Assembly: GCA_034440635.1 (NCBI GenBank)
Contig: JAOTON010001377.1
Location: forward strand, 248,001 to 312,000
Source: Lepas anatifera
Lineage: Eukaryota > Arthropoda > Thecostraca > Lepadidae
Direction: 5' to 3'
Length of the DNA stretch: 64,000 nucleotides
Shown here: positions 48,532-60,233 of the stretch, piece after piece
Layout of the letters: each line of letters opens with the position of its first letter
Numbering within the stretch: position 1 is the stretch's first letter
Made by a program: the position numbers and the translations under genes
The notes under the pieces: generated by a model
The model's input: only the letters and a program-made list of their open reading frames with translations
What the model was told of the DNA's origin: nothing
Database searches by the model: none

Positions 48532-49500
48532 TTAGCCCTCGCCCTTGTAGGGAGTGTTCGAACACCCCCTCCCCTCCTGGGGTATATCCGGCGGCGCGAA
48601 GCGCCACTGTATTTGGCATACCTTATCCCCGATCAATTCCGCAAATTGTCCCAAAATTTTAAGGTTGAGTCATCTCAGGTTAGGTCACCGGTACAGGTCA
48701 AGTGACCGCACCTCCAAAAATGTTTAAGGAGGCATAAGTCAGAAATGGTTAAATCTATCGGATTGCAACTTATACCAAATATGACCCCACCGAACGTTAA
48801 AAAATATATTCCGGGATTTTTCATATCGATTACCTAGGGTCAGGTAGGGATCATGACCTCTGCATTGGAAATACATGAGGAAAACAGGACTTGGCCTGTA
48901 TTTGTGTAGATACAGCTGAGAAAGCCTTCGTACTGTTCAAATAGTAGTATCCTGGGTCCCTTTCTAGGTTCATGTTACAATTTTTGGCCTGTGACCTCTG
49001 AGAGGTCATCTGGGGCCTACCTAAGCAGTTTTCAGACTTGGGTCAATAACTTTGCAGGAAATAATGTTCCAGCTTTTATTTTGATACCGTTACGTTTGGA
49101 TTGCCATTGTGAGTCTATTGATGTGCATATTAACTGTGCTAGGTCGGAAAGTGGCCTTGACCTGATCTGAGGCCAGGTCATTTTTGTGTTTTGACTCGGC
49201 ATAGTCATATTATACATCATTTGATTCGCCGTAACGAGATGAAGCGAATGGTGCCTAAAAATGATTCTTGCTCAACTCTGTCAACGCCGCCAACTCTGTC
49301 AAACGCCGCCAACTCTGTCAACTCTGCCAAAAACCACTACCCTAACATGCAACATTCTTTGACCTGTCTTGACCTCAATATTGAGCTGGGCCAAAAATTG
49401 ACCAATGTAGTTTCTTCGTAAATTTGTTTGAGCTATCCACCAGCTTTCGCGTTTTTTCGCTATCCCGCATAGGAGCCGAATTCGAGGGGGCGTAGCTTAA
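48532..49500. mobile_element. TTAA-group transposon, partly decayed
   Basis: The left end TTAGCCCTCGCCC has lost the TTAA by one base. The right end is near GGGGGCGTAGCTTAA (TTAA 49497-49500). The interior is collinear in reverse with 43,921-44,855. A short tandem CAACTCTGTCAA stretch (49,272-49,330) lies inside it. Confidence 0.72.
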
Positions 49501-50381
49501 ATGATCTTCTAGCGCATTTTTCGCTGTTGAGATGGCCCCTTAGGAGGTGTCCCACCCCTTCGACAAAAACACTCCGCCGTCCCTAGTGATAGGTAACGGT
49601 CTGCTAATGAGTTCATTATATACCCACACTCATTGCAGATCATAAAACAAACTGAAGCAGTATCCCGGTAGCTTTCGGATAAAACGACACATGATCTTCA
49701 CAAAATTATATTTTGACGTCAATATTATTTAAGACCCTGACACGATGCGTGAACCTTGAAGTTTATATGAATTTATTTGCAGTAAACAGCAATGCACCTG
49801 CATGGGTAGGTATGTATCTTCACTGTTGAAAATAAATATGTTGTCAGCTGTTTGATAGAAAAAATATGAAGTCATAGTATTGGGTTTTCTCACACGGTAT
49901 GTCACCAAAGATCACCAGAATGCCTAAAATTACCTGCAGCCTCAAGTATGCACGGCAATAGTGAAACGTGCCGTGTATGTGTTTTGATGGTGTTTATGAA
50001 GTCATCTAATTTGCAGTTTTTATTAAAATGACGTGATAAAATATTGAACAGTGCTTTTGATAAGGTTTCATAGCGAGAATTGCTCATGACTCTCCCGGAT
50101 GAGTTAAGAAGGAGAACGGAAAGATGAGCTCTTAATTTATATATTTTATGTGAAAGTATATTTATGACGTCACCGTATATGCGTGCAATGCTTTAGGTAT
50201 ACCTAGTTCCCAAAAAAAACACAGTCCCAGAAAAATGTTTGATTACTGATTTGGATCGTGTGGCTCACCTTACGTTATTTAGCCAGTTAGTTTGTCAAAA
50301 TGCGGGATTTATACGATAAGGTGCCTGTTAGTAAACAAAATTGCATCTCACTCCAAGTATCACTGATGATGTAATGCAAAA
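49501..50381. other. No feature seen
   Basis: AT-rich sequence without a supported gene or element boundary. Confidence 0.5.
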
Positions 50382-51408
50382 TTAACCCGCGCCCCACCGG
50401 GGTCAGGCGCCACCTTCGCCCCACCGGGGCCATCGATGGCCCCCCTCTAACTCCGAAAATATGGGCGTTAGCGCAAATCTGCAAAGTGCAATAGAAAGCT
50501 TGCGTGAATTCAGTAAGAAATTACTTCACATGTTTTAGTGCTCAGGTCAATGGTTTGACCTCCAGAGGTCAAATTAGGTCAAGATCGGCTATTTTCACTC
50601 AAATATGCAATGATTAAGCAAACTGGGCATAACTCTTATGTCATTAGAGCTATTGAGGCCTGGTAAAGTACATTTGATAGCAAATTGCCAGTACTTTTTC
50701 CGTTATGTGGAACGTAAAGACCTCCCGCCAGTGGTTTGACCTCCAGAGGTCACCTCGTTACCTAATATGACCTGAGGTCACGAAAGGTCAGAAAGTGACC
50801 TTGCCGTATATCAAATGAAAGCCAGTAACAAGACAAACACGATGGTGTTTGTTTCAGCGCTCTAGCTTAATTAGGTCAAAAGTTATTGCCAAAATACTGT
50901 TTTTGACCTCTGGTGACCTTGGATGACCTTGGAAAAGTCAAAGGGCAAATATGACCCCTGGGATCCGTGAAAGTGTGTCCAAAAACGTTGTTCTGAGCAG
51001 TCTGAGTATTTGCAATCATTTTTGTGGCTTTTATATCATGAAACAACTTTTCCCTATGCTTTTCCAATGGGAGAGGTCGCCTCGTGACCTGACCTCAGGG
51101 CACGAAATCGAAAAATCCCGGATATACACCTTGTAGACCCTGGAGGGGTTATGAAGTGTAGGAAGTTTCAAATCGATCGACTTTGAAATGTAGCTCTTAC
51201 AGAGCTCTAAAGTGAAGTGAGGTGACCTTGGTTGACCTCGTCTGGTGACCTGACCTTGGGTGACCCGGGGTAAAAAATTTCAGGGATGATGGGAAAATGG
51301 TGCAGTGAGAGGAAGAGCCCTCAACTGCGGTGCTGCGCCTCGTCGTTTTTCTGCTATCCCGGAAAACCTTAGGGGGGCCATCGATGGCCCCCGTGGGGCG
51401 AGGGTTAA
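50382..51408. mobile_element. TTAA-flanked transposon with ATCGAT palindromic ends
   Basis: Starts TTAACCCGCGCCCC and ends GGGGCGAGGGTTAA. Both subterminal regions carry the palindrome GGGGCCATCGATGGCCCC. The interior has many TGACCT/AGGTCA boxes, notably 50,740-50,800 and 51,215-51,265. Its right TTAA (51405-51408) is also the left TTAA of the next element. Confidence 0.85.
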
Positions 51409-52250
51409 CACGCGCATTGACGGGGGCGGGTACCCGCCCCCTCGGGTTTTTCGGAGATAGCAGAAAAACGGCGGCGCGTAGCGCCGCCGTACTTGGTATA
51501 CCTTTTCCCACATCATTTTTACAACTTCTGTGAAAATTTTAAGGTTAGGTCATCTCAGGTCAGCTCACCATTACAGGTCAAGTGACCCGACCTCAAAAAA
51601 AGTTTAAGATAGCATAAGTCGGAGCAGGGTGAACTTATCCGATTGAAACTCATATCACATAATGGCCCCACCGGGTTACCTAAAATATGTTCCGGTATTT
51701 TTGATATCGATGACCTAAGGTCAGGTACGAGGCATGACCTCTCCATTGGAAATACATGGTAAAAATGGTTTTTACGGAATAACTCAGTAACGGATGGTGA
51801 TAGAGCATTTATTTTAGCTGCATTAGACTCGCCTGGGCTTTGCAGTTCTAATTATATGCATTTTATATAATTTGACCCTGACCTGACCTCAGGTCAGGTC
51901 AAATCCTTGATTTGACCTAGCAAGGTCAACTTATAGATCATTCGATTCGGCTTGCTAAGAGGATTCATACAGTTCAAGTCGTTTTGCTCTATCTTTACTT
52001 GTTCAGATTTAATGGCCGAAAAACTGAATTTACATGTTATCCCTATGACGGGCATGTTTTGACCTCTCGTGACCTTAAATGTGACCTGACAAAAAATGGT
52101 TCAAATGTTTTCGATGGAGAAGTGGATGGGCAGCCCAACGCCGTTTACCGTTTTTCGCTACCTACCGTGGTTCTCGAGATCTTAGGGGGGCGGGTACCCG
52201 CCCCCCGTCAATGCGAAGGTGGCTCAGACCCCCGTCAATGCGCGTGTTAA
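51405..52250. mobile_element. TTAA-flanked transposon, GGGTACCC type
   Basis: Termini TTAACACGCGCATTGACGGG and its complement at 52,2xx-52,250, with a palindromic GGGCGGGTACCCGCCC box at each end and GGCGGCGCGTAGCGCCGCC inside the left end. Related copies are at 60,234-60,934 and 63,608 onward. 846 bp with no ORF. Confidence 0.88.
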
Positions 52251-53570
52251 AACGAATGTAGAGACGATTGATCGTGCAATATGCATATATGAAAAACTTT
52301 ACGAAAATGACTCCATCATTGGCCGAAAATAGAGACAAAGATAAAAACTAATTTTTCACGAGGCTAAATTGTTGACGTCCTTGTGACATAATGCGGTAAA
52401 CAATTTTTGTCTGGTTTCCTCTAAGGTACGAAACAAATATTTCTTGACAGGGACGGAACATTTCCTCTCTGTATCTATAAATACTCAGGAGATATGCCGA
52501 AAGGCGTAAATGGGTTAGGCTAGAAATGCCCCCCTGCGCCAGGCGCGTGATAACGAGTTATGAGCGGAGGCAAATGGATATAAATCTGGTTGACAAACCT
52601 TTGAAGTCCCGGCTGCGACGGCGCTGGTGGCGCAGTGTTGCGGTATAATCAGGTCAGGTGAGGTGGCAGGCAGGCACGGCGCTCGTCAAACCGAGATGGC
52701 TGTCTACCGCTTAATTGGACGCCATTTGGCGTTCCAGGATTTATGGACGATGAACATGTCTCGCGAGCTCCACCGGGAAGATATAATGGACGAATAATGG
52801 TGAATCCACTGAAAATCTCGGCCTGTGATCGTTCTGCGAGGAAATTGGAAAGCGGGTCAAGGAGGGCGAAGTTGTGTTGTATTAGGAATAAACTTGGCCG
52901 CGTCACAGTATTTATGTACATAGTTACGCTAAGTGTTGACATGGGCGTCGAAAGGGGGGACGCGTCCCTCTCAGCTCGTGAGCCATAGAGCACTTTCCTC
53001 CCTAACATGAGGATTGGGCTATGGTTATTTTGCATTTTTACTCAATTAACCGCAGGAATTAAGCACATCGCACGGCTGTGCAATGCAGCGGACCTAAAAA
53101 CTGGATGAAATCCATGAAAGTGGCTTTTCAGAATTTATATAAAATGGATATTATACGTTTAGAATTTAATTAGAATACGAGAAAACATTATTATTGTCTT
53201 CTTTAAGCGTGTCACCTATAAATTTGACAGGTGCTGAAACATTAAGCATTTCCAATTTCGCCATTTACCGGAACATTATGGAAATTAATGACATAATTTT
53301 ACGCGAGAATCACAAATGCTCACATTGCGCCTTCCATAGTGCCAGTATATCACAGCAAATTTGCATGTTTTTCACGATACATGCATATATTTGGTTTGCA
53401 AATGTCTCTCATGAACCTAATGGCCAAACATTTTAGGCGCTTACGGACGCGCCAACTATTGAAATGGAACGTTAAATTGTTTCGCCGTTTGTCTGTCACT
53501 CAAAATTTGAGTGACAGATTTGAGACTCAAAATTTGAGTCTCAAATTATTATACCTGAGCTCCTGAACTT
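52251..53570. other. No gene supported; paired palindromes near the right end
   Basis: Two adjacent palindromes, 53493-53517 (12-bp stems around CTCAAAATTTGAG) and 53521-53543 (11-bp stems), share the same core. Otherwise no feature. Confidence 0.5.
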
Positions 53571-53584
53571 CAGTCCAACGACAT

Positions 53585-53877
53585 CATCCATGACATGCCA
53601 CTGGTGAAGCACAAGTCCACCTACACCAAGGTAAACTACTAGAAGTTCTCCCGGAAAACACTCCGATTATGGACCTCGACATTCGTACTTAAGTTAGATG
53701 CCAATTTTCATCTACGCTGTGAAGAGAAGGTGCGCAATCCAACCTAAATTCAGTCGGGTACTAGTTCCTTAACATTTCACTGTCAACCCAATTCGCTGAA
53801 TTCAGCTGGAGCAGCTGGTGGCCTCCTCACTCTTCGGAGCCGGTGTTTACGGCCTTGGAACTGCCGACTGACACCTA
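53585..53877 (+). other. Possible two-exon host coding fragment, unidentified
   Basis: An AG at about 53,573 precedes an open stretch reading NDIIHDMPLVKHKSTYTK that ends in AAG before GTAAAC (about 53,628). A second AG (about 53,808) precedes LEQLVASSLFGAGVYGLG and a TGA near 53,870. Joined in phase 0 they stay open. GC-rich codon use resembles the exons of eIF3m and FRG1. I do not recognise the product. It could equally be a decayed retrocopy or chance. Confidence 0.28.
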
Positions 53878-53933
53878 CAGAGAATAGGCGAGCGAGGCCC
53901 GCAACAAGCACTTCCGTCAGTACACAGCACACC

Positions 53934-54115
53934 CAGGGGCGCCGCCACGGAATTTTCGCAGGGGGGACGGACCCGGCCTGGTGCTGACCGGGGGAGGCGA
54001 ATTTTGAGCACCTGATAGCATTAATGACCATTGACCCAAATTTTTTTGGGGGACGTCCCCCTGGTTGGCCAACAGGGGGACGCGTCCCCCCGTACCCCCG
54101 TTTTCGGCGCCCATG
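53934..54115. mobile_element. 182-bp hAT-like MITE
   Basis: Ends CAGGGGCGCC and, on the other strand, CATGGGCGCC. Exact 8-bp duplication AGCACACC at 53926-53933 and 54116-54123. The interior has palindromic GGGGGACGCGTCCCCC and GGTTGGCCAAC boxes. A related copy in the opposite orientation is at 55,660-55,849. Confidence 0.88.
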
Positions 54116-54123
54116 AGCACACC

Positions 54124-55659
54124 ACGCGAGGAAGAAATCCTGAAAGGAAACGACGACTGCACGGTATCATCTGCTGGAGACAAGTGATCCCGTTATCAGC
54201 AATAGCTAAAGACTTCAGCAAGGCTTAGCGTGGTGGCTGGAAAAAGGCGGAACCAGGGAGTTGTAGCCCCGACAAAGGTCTAGCCCTGGAGGCGAAGATG
54301 AGGAAAAGAGTTATATAGAGTAGGAGGCTAAAATAGGGCATATGAATGTAAATAAAACTATGGATGTTATATATATTCCTCGCCATTTTTATATTTGGTA
54401 GAATATGGTGGCTGTGAATATTTTGCGACGTTTCAGATCTCTAGCAGTCTGAAAATGTGATATTAACTGGTAATTTTACACATACATGTACGTAATAGCA
54501 GGGTATGTGTTGTGAGCCGCGGGTGTCGACATGCTCTAAATAATTAATATGTTTCCGTATAAATTGTGACTTTTACTCAGCTTATTGATTGGTCAGAGTT
54601 TCCGGTTTTGTTATCATTTGAGCCAGTTTTATTGTCAATAGATCATGTGAGGGAACTAAAAACCAGTAATCGCCTGTGTGCGCGAACACCGAACGGGCAA
54701 TTTATATCAAACGTTTGAAGCTAACATCGTAATGGAGAAATCTTTCACGTAGCGTTACTCTGAGAAAGTGATCTTTTCATTTTCTACATAGCATTGACAA
54801 CGCAGAAGCTGTTTTGTAGGTATAAGGTACAAGTTTGCTGTGAAATCCGCAAATAGCTCATAATGTGCCAAATATATTGCCTACAGAGAAAATAAAGTTA
54901 TGCTTGTATAGCTTGCGCTCCAGATTTTCTGAATATCTCCTACACAGTCGGTTAGGGAATATAATTGATAGCGTGGCCTGAAATTGACGGAAAAAAATGT
55001 TTCGCGATGCCAATTTTTGGGTTTAACAATCGTCCCGCTTCCATTTCTAAGTTGCCGACCGTAGCGGCCTGGCATAAGTTTTAGAAAAGTTGCCAGCTGC
55101 GTGAGAATTCTATTGTTTTTATTCTCATTCTCTCTTTCCATCACCCTTCATTTCTGGTTTATATATGAGAAGGTGCAGAATTCACAAATTAACAGTGCCT
55201 TGCTAGAACTGTCATCAAGGCCTCACACAACATTGCTTGCATTTACATCATGTAGACGGTTCATGGGTGCAGATTTGGCTTGCTGATACTCATGATCGCG
55301 CATCAATGGTTTCGGAAACACGCGACTCGTTTTCAAGTTCAAATACTCTGCAAGTTTTGTTGCAGTTTTTTGTCATACGAAATTGTTGAGTTCAAATTGT
55401 TTGGAAAACGGCACAGGGTGTGTCATTTGACTCTGCGACCTATGTTGAATTTGTTGTCGCTTCCACCAATAGTTTGTTTTAGCAATGGGAAAAAACTAGC
55501 ATTTAGGATCATGACCCCAACCCCGGATAAGCTGTCTCTATTAATGCTAAATGCGCGTGCCCACGCAACTTGGAATCCACAGCAGGAATTCTTAATCCCC
55601 AAAAGACATTGACCTTCATATCGAGTAACCTTAGACATGCTGTCAATATAGCATATATA
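54124..55659. other. No gene supported
   Basis: A short frame runs from the MITE edge to a TGA near 54,185. The remainder is AT-rich and I see nothing in it. Confidence 0.5.
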
Positions 55660-55849
55660 CATGAGCGCCAAAGCGGGGGGACGGGGACGCGTCCCCTGTT
55701 GGCCAACCAGGGGGGGGACGTCCCCTCCAAAATTTTTCGGTCAATCGTCATTAATGCTGTCAGGTATCGAATATGCTCAAAATTCGCCTTCCCCGGTCAG
55801 CACCAGCCCGGGTCCGTCCCCCCTGCAAAAATTCCGTGGCGGCGCCCTG
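55660..55849. mobile_element. hAT-like MITE, second copy, inverted
   Basis: Reverse-orientation relative of 53,934-54,115, sharing the ACGCGTCCCC and GGTTGGCCAAC-type boxes and the GGCGGCGCCCTG end. No convincing target duplication is left. Confidence 0.78.
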
Positions 55850-56043
55850 ACGTCATCCTGGGTGACGTCATCTGACCGGACACACTAGAGTAAATTATTC
55901 GGAAAAGGCTGGTATGACTTTTACCTGTACCCTTTGAGATTGAACTTCACATTCATGTGAGTTGATTTAAAATATAATCCAGATTATATGCCGTGGCATA
56001 ACTACTCGGTCTGCAATGCAAGCGAGTTGTTACTACTGGGCAA
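55850..56043. repeat. Older repeat, target of the foldback element
   Basis: Contains GACGTCATCTGACCGGAC and an ACTCGGTCTGCAATGCAAGC segment that also occurs, diverged, at about 62,100-62,260. This family continues after the foldback insertion at 59,143. Confidence 0.6.
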
Positions 56044-56051
56044 TTGTGCAG

Positions 56052-59000
56052 CAGGGGGGCCCTTTTGGCAACTTTTTCTTTAATGTTTCGGGACCAGTGG
56101 GTTTCTGATGTTCTCAGACCCGCTGATTTTGAATTTGACTTTGAATTTTTGAATTTCGAATTTTTTCAGCCCGCCCCTGCGCCTTCAAGTTTTCGAAAAA
56201 CAGAGAAAATGCAGGTTTTTGCATCCCCAAACAGCAATCACTGAGAATAGCAAAATAAAATTTAATTCATCAGTTAGAACAGTGTCTTACCTACAGATCT
56301 GTGCAAACTGCATGTTCGTGGGGTTTCTTATGCCTTATTTATTGCGCCTCAAATATTGCGATTTTTGCCTAACGGTGGTATACTGTGCCGCACGGCACCT
56401 TTACGGCGCGTTGCTCTCCGGGCAGTCCAGGAAGCATGCTGACTTAAAATGTGGTACTTTTACATTATTTTTCGCATGAATTCAATGAGGAATGCCAGTT
56501 TACATGGTTTTCTATTTCAAAAGGTGACAGGGGCGGATGTAAGCAATTATTTTTCGGGAGAAAATTTGCGAAAATAGTGAAAAATCCTTTATTTAGAAAG
56601 AAAATGAGGCAAATCGGCAAACTTTGGCGACCGACCGGTTTCAGTAGGTGGTGCCACTCTTGATTAGGGGATACTACGATATCAGAAAATTAGGCGTTAT
56701 GACAAGAACTGTAATTAAGAGGCATAAAACAAAACATTGTCAGAGTACCTTTATTACTCGATGAAGAAAGACGACAGCCTTCCACTGTCATGAGCTACAG
56801 GGACAAGGACTGAACCAAAAGTAGAATCGACTCCGGGCACCACTCGCGTCTATTTTCCCTGACGGCAGCGAAACGTATCTTGTTAAACGCCTTTCCATCT
56901 TGGCAGTCAGCGCCGCACACGCTGGTAACTGACTCGCTTTTCAGTTTTAAGGCCCTCTATTGACTGAGTGTGGCACGGAATGCCTGTCCGGAGAGATGAC
57001 CCGACTAAAGTCCTGAGTTGGGTCTGCGTAAAGCCGTTCAGGAAGGGTGGCTCCACATTGGGTGCATGGCAGACTCTTTTTACGCTGCTGTGCAGCTCCA
57101 TGTAGCTGGTCGCACACCGATTGAGCTGCACCGCCAGCACCTGGTAGCGCTACCAGGTGCTGCCGGGGTGTCCGGAGCTCGCCGGACACAGGCACCATGC
57201 GCTCGGCCCTTCAACATTGGGCCTGTGCGCCGACCAGAGGAGCTGTCCGCCGGCTGCTGGGAGGTGCTGGGAGAGCGCTGCCCGCTCCCAAAAGCGACGC
57301 GCTGCTCACTGCAGGAGGCGTTGGGTGTACGCGCTGGATAGGGACCGGCTTCATCTGCGCTTGTATTAACCTCGCGCTCCGGGACGAGACGATCTTACAG
57401 ACAGCTGCAGCTCTGAAGTTCTGGTCGTCGTCACCCAGCATCGCCAAAATGATGCTTTCCGTATGCGCCATGAGAGCGTCCCTCGCCACGCTATCCTGCA
57501 CAACTGTCAGTGCGTCACAGGTCATGTACATACTTTCGCTGCAGCCGCAGCTCCTCTGCCAGGTGGCGCGCAGCGTGGACAGCGTCCCACTCGTGCTTGA
57601 TTCCGACTGTCATTGGCACATAGACACAGACCAGGTACTGCGCCAGTACCTGTATCGCAGGCGATGGCTCAGCCCTGGACATGTACAGACGCAGCAGGCG
57701 ACTCTGCGCCGTGTGCCTTATGGGCGACAGCACTAGCATCCCCCGTCTCCTGTCTTTGCACAGAGGTACGCTAGCTTCAGGTCCCCGCTGAATAGGGCGA
57801 GAAATATCTGGGGCAGTGCACTTGCTGCCAATCGCCAACTTCCCCAGAGTCAAGACCGACTCAAGTCTCTATCTGGCGCGTCAAGTCAAGTCCCTATCTG
57901 GCGCGTACACCCAACACCTCCTGCAGTGAACAGCACGTCGCTTCTGAGAGCGGGCAGTGCTCTCCCAGCACCTCCCAGCAGCCGATGGACAGGCCCAACG
58001 TTGAATGGCCGAGCGCATGGTGCCTGTGTCCGGCGCTACCAGGTGCTGCCGGGGCAGCTCAATCGGTGTGCGACCAGCTACATGGAGCTGCACAGCAGCG
58101 TAAAAAAGGGTCTGCCATGCACCCAATGTGGAGCCACCCTTCCTGAACGGCTTTACGCAGACCCAACTCAGGACTTAAGTCGGGTCATCTCTCCGGACAG
58201 ACATTCCGTGCCACACTCAGTCAATAGAGGGCCTTAAAACTGACAAGAGAGTCAGTTACCAGCGTGTGCGGCGCTGACCGCCAAGATGGAAAGGCGCTTA
58301 ACAAGATACGTTTCGCTGCCGTCAGGGAAAATAGACGCGAGTGGTGCCCGGAGTCGATTCTACTTTCGGTTCAGTCCTTGTCCCTGCAGCTCATGACAGT
58401 GGAAGGCTGTCGTCTTTCTTCATCGAGTAATAAAGGTACTCTGACAATGTTTTGTTTTTATGCCTCTTAATTACAGTTCTTGTCATAACACCTAATTTTC
58501 TGATATCGTAGTATCCCCTAATCAAGAGTGGCACCACCTACCGAAACCGTTCGGTCGCCAAAGTTTGCCGATTTGCCTCATTTTCTTCCTGAATAAAGAT
58601 TTTTCACTATTTTTGCAAATTTTCTCCCGAAAAAAATAATTGCTTACATCCGCCCCTGTCACCTTTTGAAATAGAAAACCATGTAAACTGGCATTCCTCA
58701 TTGAATTCATGCGAAAAATAACGTAAAAGTACCACATTTTAAGTCAGCATGCTTCCTGGACTGCCCGGAGAGCAACGCGCCGTAAGGTGCCGTGCGGCAC
58801 AGTATACCACCGTTAGGCAAAAATCGCAATATTTGAGGCGCAATAAATAAGGCATAAAAAAACCCCATGAACATGCAATTTGCGCAGATCTGTAGGTAAG
58901 ACACTGTTCTAACTGATGAATTAAATTTTATTTTGCAATTCTCAGTGATTGCTGTTTGGGGATGCAAAAACCTGCATTTTCTCTGTTTTTCGAAAACTTG

Positions 59001-59134
59001 AAGGCGCAGGGGCGGGCTGAAAAAAATCGAAATTCAAAATTTCAAGGTCAAATTCGAAATCAGCGGGTCCGAGAACATTAGAAACCCACTGGTCCCGAAA
59101 CATTAAAGAAAAAGTTGCCAAAAGGGCCCCCCTA
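56052..59134. mobile_element. 3.1-kb foldback hAT-like element with 1.25-kb inverted arms
   Basis: The left arm (56052 to about 57348) is repeated in inverted form at about 57885-59134, separated by about 540 bp. Outer ends are CAGGGGGGCCCTTTTGG and TAGGGGGGCCCTTTTGG on opposite strands. Exact 8-bp duplication TTGTGCAG at 56044-56051 and 59135-59142. A diverged relative of the target near 62,218-62,275 lacks the insertion. Arms differ by scattered substitutions and small indels, so they are not an assembly mirror. Confidence 0.88.
57211..57853 (-). pseudogene. Unidentified coding remnant in the foldback loop
   Basis: Two overlapping minus-strand frames read continuously in style: YVPMTVGIKHEWDAVHAARH in the first, VARDALMAHTESIILAMLGD in the second, with a frame change near 57,520. 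The unique loop holds most of it, and the end runs into the left arm. It vaguely resembles a conserved protein of uncertain function seen in animal transposons. I cannot name it, and no transposase catalytic motif is visible. Confidence 0.4.
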
Positions 59135-59252
59135 TTGTGCAGGTCTCGAAATATAGTTCTGAAATCGGAGGCTTATAAGTCAGAACATTTTCGACCAAGT
59201 TTGAAAATTATTTCACCATTCTACGTTTTGATAATTTAAAGTATATAAGTCG

Positions 59253-59606
59253 ATTTTTTTTAATTTTGTCCAAGTTGTTCCCAGTTCGACTGTTGGCGTC
59301 GGAGTCTCACTAAAGTCATCAAGGGACTTGTCACGGAGACCCCGACCCCACCACCCGAATGAGCAACTCCCACAATGAGGGGTTGATTTAGAAGCCAAAG
59401 TTTAACGTCCCACAAAGCACAGGGACGGCCGCCCCGCTCAGGTCACCCTCTCACCAGTCAGTTGCCAGCCGACCTGTACGTCTGGTAAACTATTGAGCGC
59501 CGGAGCGTCTCAGGGGAACCGATCCCAAGCCTGGATATGCACTGCCACTGCATGCTACTGAGCAGCGGGTCGGAGCCCAACGCTCTACCAACTGAGCTAC
59601 CGGGGC
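59253..59606 (-). mobile_element. tRNA-derived SINE, copy 2
   Basis: Matches copy 1 (20,721-21,075) along its length, with the same GCCCCGGTAGCTCAGTTGGT head on the minus strand and an A-rich 3' tail (T-run at 59,254). Confidence 0.83.
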
Positions 59607-60233
59607 GGCCAACGGCTTATTATGATTTACGGCTTATTAATTTTTATGACTGCCAACGGCTCCCTGGCCACCTAGGAAAAATAGGTGAGATGGGGGCACT
59701 TACGAAGCCCGTCCCTCCACTGTTCGTGTCAACCGTTGTAAGACGGCAAACAGTTGAGTTCCGACTGAGAGAGTCTGATCACAAAGAGTCGCTTTAGTTT
59801 GAACAGGGCCAGAGGGGTGGTGCCGGATGGGTGACACGAGTGGTGACTGATACAGTCAGCTGCTGGCAGAGGTGGCCGGCACGTGCTCGCCCAAGGCATG
59901 CCTTTATCCGGGTCTGCCATTCTTGTCCAGCGCTCTCTTCATGCTTCCACACATGCCACTGTCATGGTTTGTTGAGCTCATTTTGTTCAAGGCCTGGCGA
60001 AATGTCTTTGTCCTACGATACCTTTGCCGCGCGTAGTATAAGATCGTTACCCCGAAACCGTAAATTATAATTTGGAGGTGCGGCCATTAGCTGAACTTTG
60101 ATTACGCCTCGTATTTAGCCGGCAAGATTATGTCGTTTAAATTTGAAGCCATTATGTTGCAGGCCTCGGAATTGGGTTATGTGGGAGCATGTTCGGAACA
60201 GGCTGTAAAATTTAGCTTCAGAAAAAACGTTTA
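59607..60233. other. No feature seen
   Basis: Unassigned sequence between the SINE and a TTAA element. Confidence 0.5.

Noticed and set aside
52649..53035. A 128-residue minus-strand frame
   Set aside because: No motif, no splice or codon-use support, and low-complexity flanks.
57018..57736. Plus-strand frames in the foldback element
   Set aside because: The coding-like signal is better on the minus strand. The plus frames cross the arm boundary and the palindrome.
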